NCBI RefSeq assembly: GCF_963675975.1
Contig: NZ_OY780939.1
Coordinates: forward strand, 2,170,001 to 2,234,000
Direction of reading: 5' to 3'
Source: Halarcobacter sp.
GTDB taxonomy: Bacteria > Campylobacterota > Campylobacteria > Campylobacterales > Arcobacteraceae
DNA length: 64,000 bases
Below the pieces are notes generated by a model, which was not told the DNA's origin, searched no databases, and was given only the letters and a program-made list of their open reading frames with translations. Positions 53,279 to 59,967 of this stretch are shown one piece after another (position 1 is the stretch's first letter; each line of letters begins with the position of its first letter). The position numbers were made by a program, and so were the translations under genes.

Positions 53279-55798
53279 TTATTTACCAAATAGATTTTGA
53301 CCTAAAGCTTTATATGTTTCATAAAGTGTAATCATCTTTTTTGCCCATTTGATTTTACATTCATCTACAAGCTTATCTTTGTAAAGAATTACCTCTTTAC
53401 CTTCTTTTTCAGCTTTTTCATATTGTTCAATCATCTCTTCATACTCTAAAACCTCTGAGTGTTTTGGAGTAAAAATATCATTTATATATTCAACTTGTAC
53501 TGGGTGAACTAAAGCTTTACCATCAAATCCAATATTAAAGGCATCTTTTGTTGAATCTTCACAAGCAAACTCATCGTGTACATCATAATGTGGTCCATCA
53601 ATAACTGTTTTACCATAAGCTTTTGCAGATAGTGCAATTCTAGCTAGATAGTTAAACATAGCTTTTGAACCTCTTTTTATATCTATTTGAAGTCTATTTG
53701 CTAATTTATTTGAACCAACAACAATAACTTCAACTTTAGAACTAACTCTACAAATCTCTGGAGAGTTTAAAATAGCCAATGGAGTTTCAATCATAACCAT
53801 CATAGTTAGGTTTGGATTTAATGCCATTAAAGCTTTTTCTGCTTCTAATACTTGCTCTGGAGTCTCTATTTGTGAAAATAAAATTGCATCAATTTCAAGT
53901 TCACTTGCTAGTTCCATATCTTTTTTGAAATCTTCACTTCCAAGAACATTAACTCTTAAAATTCTTTCAGACTCTCCAAATTTAGCACCATCTTCTTTAT
54001 AAACTTCTCTTAATATATTTCTTCCAATCTCTCTTTGCTCTTGTAAAATTGCTTCCAAATCAAAAACAACACAATCTGCCAAAATAGATTTAGATTTTAA
54101 TACATATTTCTTATTATAAGAAGGTACATACATCATAGATCTTCTAGCTTTATACTCTACAATCTCTTCACCTGTTTCTTTTGCATGATATTGTTCATGT
54201 AATTGTTTAACAAGTTGTTTTCTAAGAACCTTCCCATTTTTTGTTCTTGGGTAATCTTTCATTCCAAAGATTAGTTTTGGAGCTTTGTATTTTGCTAAAT
54301 TGTTTTGAGAGTAAGCTAATACTTCCTCTTCTTGTTCTTTTGTTAACTCTTTGTGTCCAATAACTGCAATAGCTACTAAAGTTTTGTCTTTTCCAATCTC
54401 AAGTCCAAATGCAACACAATCAGCAACTGCTTCATGGGTTTTTACCACTCTTTCTATTTCATGAGGAGAAACTCTAAATCCAAAAGTATTGATGATGTCA
54501 TCTTTTCTACCTATAAACCAGATATAACCATCTTTGTCTTTTTTAGCATAATCTCCTGTAAAAAAGTATCCATCATGCTTAGCTTTTGAAGTTTCCTCTT
54601 CAAGTTGCCAGTACTCAATAAATAATCCTGGGTCATCCATACCAATACAAATCATACCTTCCTCTTCAACTCCAACTTCTTCTAGAGTTTCAGGGTTAAG
54701 AAGTTTTACAATATGTCCAGGTTGAACAAATCCAGCACTTCCAGGTCTAATTGGATTGTTTACAGAGTGTGAAATATAGTAAGAACACTCACTCATACCA
54801 ATAGCTTCAAAAATATCTTGTTTGAATCTATCTCTCCATAAACCAATCATCTCATCAGATAAGTGTTCACCAGCACTCATGCAGTATCTTAAACTTGGAC
54901 AATCTTCAATTGTAAAATCAGTTTTTTGGATAATCTGTCTATAAATAGTAGGAACTCCAATAAAGATTGTACATTTGTGTTTTTTGATTAAATCAACCCA
55001 AGTTGATGCATCATTTGCACCTTCATAAGCAATTACAGTATGTCCATTAAATAATGGATCCATAAGTGCTGAACCTAATACATAAGTCCAGTTGAATTTA
55101 CCTGAGTGCATGATTCTATCATTCTCTTTAAAATTAAACCAATACTCAGTAGCAGGTGTTCTTCCAACTAATGATCTATGTGAGTGTAAAACACCTTTTG
55201 GATAACCAGTTGTTCCTGAAGTATATACTAAATAAGCAGGCTCACCAGCTTTTGAATTATAATGGTTTGGTGTAGCATCTGTTTCTTCAAGAATTTCATT
55301 TAAAGAATATACATTCATACCCTTAGGTTTTTTTAACTCATCTACACTATCAATTGCTGCAACAATAATTGTTTTTAAATTATCAACATTTTCTAAATAT
55401 GGAACTAAGTTCTCATACATAGAAGCTGATAATACAATTGCACTTGCTTGTGAATCTTCAGCTAAGTATTTAACTTCTGAACCACTTAATAGTGTAGAAG
55501 TTGGAACAGCTGTAACTCCAGCTTTAATACTTCCAAAAAATGAAATAGGGTAAGCAAGTGAGTTTTTTAAACAAACTAAAACTCTATCTCTAGGAACAAT
55601 ACCAATAGAAGTTAAAAAGTTACATAATTGGTCTGACTTTTTTGCTAACTCTTTATATGTAATCTCATCTGTACCAAGTTTATCATCTTCTATAATCATT
55701 GCTGTGTTGTTTTCTTTATCTGTTCCTACATGAGCAGATGTACAAGCAACACCAATGTTTAAAAATTCAGGTACTTCGATTTTTAAATTTGTAGTCAT
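53279..55798 (-). CDS. Acyl-CoA ligase fused to CitE-type lyase domain
   Basis: A bifunctional-looking protein of 839 residues. Residues about 15-545 form an ANL acyl-CoA synthetase: AYLVYTSGTTGYPKGVLHSH (P-loop, about 187-206), FEAIGMSEC, FFTGDYAKKDKDGYIWFIGR and PRTKNGKVLRK (catalytic lysine about 523). Residues about 553-800 form a CitE/HpcH TIM barrel: RRSMMYVPSYNKKYV, ADCVVFDLEA, ILRVNVLGSEDF, MVMIETPLAIL and GFDGKALVHPVQ. The lyase half is divergent: DLED reads DLEA, and the usual G-x-ND motif reads GSNKLANRL, so it may be catalytically altered or structural. AGGAG precedes ATG 55798. No frameshift joins two genes; the frame is continuous. Confidence 0.85.
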   Translation of the reverse strand: MTTNLKIEVPEFLNIGVACTSAHVGTDKENNTAMIIEDDKLGTDEITYKELAKKSDQLCNFLTSIGIVPRDRVLVCLKNSLAYPISFFGSIKAGVTAVPTSTLLSGSEVKYLAEDSQASAIVLSASMYENLVPYLENVDNLKTIIVAAIDSVDELKKPKGMNVYSLNEILEETDATPNHYNSKAGEPAYLVYTSGTTGYPKGVLHSHRSLVGRTPATEYWFNFKENDRIMHSGKFNWTYVLGSALMDPLFNGHTVIAYEGANDASTWVDLIKKHKCTIFIGVPTIYRQIIQKTDFTIEDCPSLRYCMSAGEHLSDEMIGLWRDRFKQDIFEAIGMSECSYYISHSVNNPIRPGSAGFVQPGHIVKLLNPETLEEVGVEEEGMICIGMDDPGLFIEYWQLEEETSKAKHDGYFFTGDYAKKDKDGYIWFIGRKDDIINTFGFRVSPHEIERVVKTHEAVADCVAFGLEIGKDKTLVAIAVIGHKELTKEQEEEVLAYSQNNLAKYKAPKLIFGMKDYPRTKNGKVLRKQLVKQLHEQYHAKETGEEIVEYKARRSMMYVPSYNKKYVLKSKSILADCVVFDLEAILQEQREIGRNILREVYKEDGAKFGESERILRVNVLGSEDFKKDMELASELEIDAILFSQIETPEQVLEAEKALMALNPNLTMMVMIETPLAILNSPEICRVSSKVEVIVVGSNKLANRLQIDIKRGSKAMFNYLARIALSAKAYGKTVIDGPHYDVHDEFACEDSTKDAFNIGFDGKALVHPVQVEYINDIFTPKHSEVLEYEEMIEQYEKAEKEGKEVILYKDKLVDECKIKWAKKMITLYETYKALGQNLFGK

Positions 55799-55810
55799 AT
55801 TTAACTCCTA

Positions 55811-56944
55811 TTATATTTGACCATAAGGCCAGTTTTCTTTAAATGTTTGAAGAGGCATTCTATTTAAAACAGAGATTGCAAACTCATAATCCTCTTTATT
55901 TAAACTATTAAGTGCATTTGCTCTTAATATGTTTTGTAGAGATTTACCAAACATTGGTGGATCTAACATCTCACCTTCGTATCTAATTGCACCACTTAAT
56001 AATGCATCCGCTTCAATTGCAGCTTTTAAGATTGCAACATCTTTAGCAATTGCATTAGGACTTGGTGTGAAAGCAACTTTACAAACATTTATATGGTTTG
56101 GTGTAATTACTTGTTTACCTGTAAGTCCCATTGCAGTTTCTCTTTGTGCATGGGCATAAACATGTCTTGAAGCATCATCACCATGTAAATCTAACCATCT
56201 TCTAATATCTTTTTTCTCTACACATGAATCTGGTAATGAGTTTGGTGTTAAAAGAACTTCAACTCCACCAATTACCCCTTTACCTTTAACTCTTGCTTCC
56301 ATAGTAAGCATGTTAAAGAAAGTTTCTAATTCATCTATCCAACCCTCTGGTGTAATTTTGTATGCCATAGCTTTTGAGAAGTCATGGATACCAAATACCA
56401 CATGTTGAACTGTATTATATTGCATTAATTTATCTGCTATTTGTAAAGATTTTGGATGTTCAATAATTGGTTGAATTTGTAAATTACTACCTATTGAAAC
56501 TAACCAAGAAGATAAATCTCTAATCTCAGCTGCTCCATAAACCTCTCCAGCTTTTGCTAAAACGATTGCATCAATATGTTTATGAATCTTTTTTAACATT
56601 TTTAAATCTTCTTCATACTCTGCTGTTCTAAATGGATTTATTCTAACAGCAATCTGGAAATCTCTTTCTGGGAATTTTGGTAATTCCTCAATTAAAAGTT
56701 TTCTAGACATCTCTTTCATTCTACATCCGTCTTCTAAGTCAAATAGGACTGTGTGAGCTTTAGTTTTATATGCATGTTTTTGTAATCTATATTTTGCTTG
56801 CTCCATAGTCTCATATGTTCCATCAAGTGGATTAAACTTGATTGGTGGATAATAGATTTGAATCCCTGGCCACTTTCCTCCAAGTACTGGACTTAAGTCA
56901 TCCTTAGCTGTTAATTTTGATAAGTCAACAAAAGATGTAGTCAT
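55811..56944 (-). CDS. CitE/HpcH-family lyase, first gene of the operon
   Basis: A 377-residue protein of the HpcH/HpaI-CitE superfamily, larger and divergent from the family core. HTVLFDLEDGCRMKEMSR holds the Mg-binding acidic pair, IQPIIEHPKSLQI replaces the usual ET-S motif, and VVFGIHDFSKAM and GKQVITPNHINVCKVAF follow (the last is the region where CitE proteins carry the HP motif). It is the promoter-proximal gene facing iclR. It precedes the ligase-lyase fusion by 12 bases. It would act on a short CoA ester; substrate is unknown. Confidence 0.8.
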   Translation of the reverse strand: MTTSFVDLSKLTAKDDLSPVLGGKWPGIQIYYPPIKFNPLDGTYETMEQAKYRLQKHAYKTKAHTVLFDLEDGCRMKEMSRKLLIEELPKFPERDFQIAVRINPFRTAEYEEDLKMLKKIHKHIDAIVLAKAGEVYGAAEIRDLSSWLVSIGSNLQIQPIIEHPKSLQIADKLMQYNTVQHVVFGIHDFSKAMAYKITPEGWIDELETFFNMLTMEARVKGKGVIGGVEVLLTPNSLPDSCVEKKDIRRWLDLHGDDASRHVYAHAQRETAMGLTGKQVITPNHINVCKVAFTPSPNAIAKDVAILKAAIEADALLSGAIRYEGEMLDPPMFGKSLQNILRANALNSLNKEDYEFAISVLNRMPLQTFKENWPYGQI

Positions 56945-57312
56945 AATCTTTCCCTCTTTTCGCTCAAATTTTATTTTTATAATTCAGTTTTTAGCTTCTG
57001 ATGACGAAATTAATCCATACTCAAAATATATTGAAACAAAAATTCTAATATTAATAAAAAAATTAAGTTAAAATTAATAACTATCTCTAGATACCATAAA
57101 ATAGTACTTTTTTAAAGTGAGAATATGATAGTTTCACAATGTGAGAAAAATTATTTAAATAATCTTAGAATATAAAAAAAATATTTTGAAATTTGTGTCG
57201 TTTTTTTCAATTTTTTTCCATTTGGTAAATAAAAGTTTACAATTTTGTATGAATTAGATTTATTTAAATAATGTTAAAATTGTGTAAAATTTAGAAAAAG
57301 AGTATATTTTAC
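56945..57312. promoter_or_regulatory. Divergent control region between lyase operon and iclR
   Basis: 368 bases without a gene. It holds two identical 13-bp palindromes TTATTTAAATAAT (57151-57163 and 57260-57272), 109 bases apart, and a TCACA-A-TGTGA inverted repeat (57134-57144). TAAAAT stretches near 57274-57289 could be a -10 for iclR. IclR-type regulators bind palindromes of this size in the divergent region; which copy is the operator is not known. Confidence 0.5.
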
Positions 57313-58050
57313 GTGCAAGCAAATAAAAATAAATCCTTCTCAAAAGGTTTACAAGTATTAAAAGAGATAATGAGTAGCAACAAACCTCTAACTGCTAATG
57401 TATTATGTCAAAAATTAGAAATAGATAAAAGTACAATGTCTAGATTGGTAACTACTTTAATGAAAGAAGATTTTATAGAATATAAGGGCGATTCAAAAGA
57501 GATTGTATTAAGTGATATTCTTAGAAAAATAGTATATAAAGATGATAGAGAAAAGATTGTTGAAAAAACAAGTGCACTTTTAGATGAAATTTTTTACTTA
57601 ACTGATGAAGCTTCATATTTAGGAATTTTAGATAACAATGCAACTTTATATTTAAATCAAATTGATAAATCAAACAGAGTTATAAAAACAAGAGATTCTA
57701 TAGGTTTACATGCACCTTTACACTCAAATGCTTTTGGAAAAGTACTTATGGCTTTTTCCAATGATATTAATATCTCTTCTCTTAGTTTGACAAAATTTAC
57801 TTCAAACACTATAACAAATATAGAAAAGTTAGAAAAACAATTAGAAGAGGTAAAAGAAAAAGGTTATGCAATTGGCGATGAAGAGCATGAATTTGGTTTA
57901 AAATCTGTTGCAGTTCCTTATTTCAACAAGCAAAATAAATTTATTGGAGCTGTTGGTATATCGGGTTTATCAGTTAGATTAGATGAAGAAAAACTTCACA
58001 AATACGGAAATGAAATGCTTAAAATATCAAAAGGGTATCATAAAGTATAA
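57313..58050 (+). CDS. IclR-family transcriptional regulator
   Basis: A 245-residue regulator. N-terminal winged HTH (KGLQVLKEIMSSNKPLTANV, LCQKLEIDKSTMSRLVTTLM) and a C-terminal GAF-like effector domain (SIGLHAPLHSNAFGKVLMAF, GDEEHEFGLKSVAVPY, GAVGISGLSVRL). It starts with GTG 57313 and has only a weak AAAAAGAG ribosome site. It is divergent from the lyase operon and is the obvious candidate for its control. An organic acid or CoA-pathway intermediate is a likely effector, by analogy with IclR proteins. Confidence 0.9.
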   Translation: MQANKNKSFSKGLQVLKEIMSSNKPLTANVLCQKLEIDKSTMSRLVTTLMKEDFIEYKGDSKEIVLSDILRKIVYKDDREKIVEKTSALLDEIFYLTDEASYLGILDNNATLYLNQIDKSNRVIKTRDSIGLHAPLHSNAFGKVLMAFSNDINISSLSLTKFTSNTITNIEKLEKQLEEVKEKGYAIGDEEHEFGLKSVAVPYFNKQNKFIGAVGISGLSVRLDEEKLHKYGNEMLKISKGYHKV

Positions 58051-58058
58051 AGAAAGTC

Positions 58059-58955
58059 TTAAAGACTTCCTTTTTGATTAGCTAAATATTCATGAGCCAT
58101 GTATGAACTTCTTGCATATGGAGTAGAGTGAACAAAATCAAATCCCATATCTAAAGCTATTTTTTTATATCTTTCAAATTGTTCAGGTTTTACAAACTCT
58201 TTTACTTTTTCATAATCACCTGAAGGTGCAAGATATTGACCAATACTTAAAAATTTACATCCAACTTCAAGTAAATCTTTAAATACTTGAACCATCTCTT
58301 CTTCTGTTTCGCCAAGTCCAACCATTAGTGCAGATTTTGTTTTTACTTTATCTCCACCTAACTCTTTTAGTTTTCTAAGAACTTCTAAACTTCTTTTATA
58401 GGTTGAGTTTCTTCTAATATGATATAAAGATGGAACTGTTTCCACATTGTGTCCAATAATAACTGCACCACTGTCTACAACTCTTTGTAAAGATTCCTCT
58501 TTTCCTTTAAAATCAGGAATTAAAATCTCAACTTGAGTTCCTGGAGATTTTTCTAAAATATTTTGTGTAACTCTATAAAATTGTTCAGCTCCGCCATCAG
58601 CTAAATCATCCCTAGCTGGACTTGTAATAACTACAAATCTAAGTCCTAGTTTTAATACTGAAGTAGTAACACCATCAATCTCTGCTAAATCTACTTCTGT
58701 TGGTTTCCCTGTATGAACATTACAATATGTACATCTTCTTGTACAGATATTTCCAAGTATTAAAAATGTTGCATTTCTTTTTGAGTAACACTCACTAATG
58801 TTTGGACATTTTGCTTCTTGGCAAATAGTATGCAATCCATGCTCACCTAATAAGTTTTCCATCTCTTTTTGTGCAGTTGGAACAAGTTTTTTTCTTAGCC
58901 ATTCTGGTTTTTTGAAATTAACTGTTTTTTTTGTTTCATTTACTGCCATTGTCAT
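58059..58955 (-). CDS. lipA: Lipoyl synthase
   Basis: Radical SAM enzyme of 298 residues inserting two sulfurs into protein-bound octanoyl chains. Auxiliary cluster cysteines C45, C50 and C56 (CQEAKCPNISEC) and the radical SAM motif C71, C75, C78 (CTRRCTYC) are present, with the C-terminal RSSYMA serine ligand. AAAGGA precedes ATG 58955. It overlaps the lipoate/octanoyl transferase gene upstream by 20 bases. Its stop codon lies in a short hairpin (58052-58069) facing iclR. Its product is needed by AceF encoded nearby. Confidence 0.95.
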   Translation of the reverse strand: MTMAVNETKKTVNFKKPEWLRKKLVPTAQKEMENLLGEHGLHTICQEAKCPNISECYSKRNATFLILGNICTRRCTYCNVHTGKPTEVDLAEIDGVTTSVLKLGLRFVVITSPARDDLADGGAEQFYRVTQNILEKSPGTQVEILIPDFKGKEESLQRVVDSGAVIIGHNVETVPSLYHIRRNSTYKRSLEVLRKLKELGGDKVKTKSALMVGLGETEEEMVQVFKDLLEVGCKFLSIGQYLAPSGDYEKVKEFVKPEQFERYKKIALDMGFDFVHSTPYARSSYMAHEYLANQKGSL

Positions 58956-59670
58956 ATTTTTCCTTTAATAAGTTGTTTTTTAATTCCTCTTCCTCTTTTG
59001 TTAATTGTGTAAACTCTAATTCTACATCAAATGTATCTTCAAAAGATTGAGTTAATTTGTTTTGTACTGTTTCAAAATCAATATTTATTCCAATATCTTC
59101 AAGTGATATTCCAATCCTACTATCTATTGTGTTACCTTTTTTCACACTAGTAACAGGAATTGAACCATGTTGGAATATAGCTTTTTTTGTTCTTCTTTGT
59201 GCATTTCCACCAATTTTTTGGCCATTTACTAAGATATCATATGCTTCAAATCCAACTTGACAATACTCACTTTTAGATAGTTGTATATTCAAGTTATCTT
59301 TGGCATAACACACTTCTAAACCTAGTTTTTTATAAAAATCAAGAATAAATAAACATATTTTTTCATAAGATTCTTTTATATTAAAGCCCTTTAAAAGGTT
59401 TACAGGAAGAACCAAAGAATATGATACATCATGACCATGAAATAGTATACCACCACCTGTTATTCTTTTTGCAATATTATTAAAATCATAATTCTCAACT
59501 TTCTGTGAAATACCTATAGTTACGCTATTTTTATCCCAAGTGTAAAGTCGGAGTATTGGTAAATCATTATCTTTTAAAGATAATAATAAAGCTTCATCTG
59601 TTGCCATATTTTTTGCAGATGAACTTTTTTCTGATATAATTACTCTAAATTTAGTGTGTTCATTAATCAA
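58936..59670 (-). CDS. Lipoate/octanoate transferase (LplA/LipM-like)
   Basis: BPL/LPL-fold protein of 244 residues. RITGGGILFHGHD (69-81), C137 in EYCQVGFEAYD and K152 in GQKIGGNAQRR followed by FQHGSIPV match the LipM-type octanoyltransferase, in which the cysteine is the acyl-carrier nucleophile; LplA ligases keep the Lys but usually lack this Cys. Coupling with lipA supports octanoyl transfer for de novo lipoate. It begins with TTG 59670, with AAGG 9 bases upstream. LplA-type scavenging is the alternative. Confidence 0.85.
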   Translation of the reverse strand: MINEHTKFRVIISEKSSSAKNMATDEALLLSLKDNDLPILRLYTWDKNSVTIGISQKVENYDFNNIAKRITGGGILFHGHDVSYSLVLPVNLLKGFNIKESYEKICLFILDFYKKLGLEVCYAKDNLNIQLSKSEYCQVGFEAYDILVNGQKIGGNAQRRTKKAIFQHGSIPVTSVKKGNTIDSRIGISLEDIGINIDFETVQNKLTQSFEDTFDVELEFTQLTKEEEELKNNLLKEKYDNGSK

Positions 59671-59859
59671 TGCTTTGTACCTTATAATTATAAAAAAATC
59701 TTATTCGTATGAAGTGTATCATATAAATAAAATAACTGAATTTTGTCACTATTTTTTCATTATAATTTCATTTTTATAGAATAAAACTTATAAAAAAGGC
59801 GTAATTTTAAAACTAAAAAAAAATTAAGTTAAAGAAAGTATCATATGTTCATAATTCGA

Positions 59860-59865
59860 TAAAAT
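59860..59865 (+). promoter_or_regulatory. Candidate -10 box of aceE
   Basis: GATAAAAT in ATTCGATAAAATGG gives TAAAAT at 59860-59865, about 100 bases before aceE. It is flanked by the half-site at 59843 and the palindrome at 59891-59918. The rest of 59671-59967 (297 bases) shows no further gene. Confidence 0.35.
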
Positions 59866-59890
59866 GGTATCTAAAGATACATAATTTTTA

Positions 59891-59918
59891 CATAATGAAC
59901 ATATGTTCACTCATTATG
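59891..59918. promoter_or_regulatory. Nested palindrome operator upstream of aceE
   Basis: TGAACATATGTTCA (59896-59909) is a perfect 14-bp palindrome. It lies inside an outer inverted repeat CATAATGA (59891-59898) and TCATTATG (59911-59918). The half-site ATATGTTCA recurs at 59843-59851, on the other side of the candidate -10. This looks like a two-site repressor operator. Confidence 0.55.
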
Positions 59919-59967
59919 TTAAAAATAAGATGCGAATTTTATTAAAATCTTTTATAAGGAATTGTGA

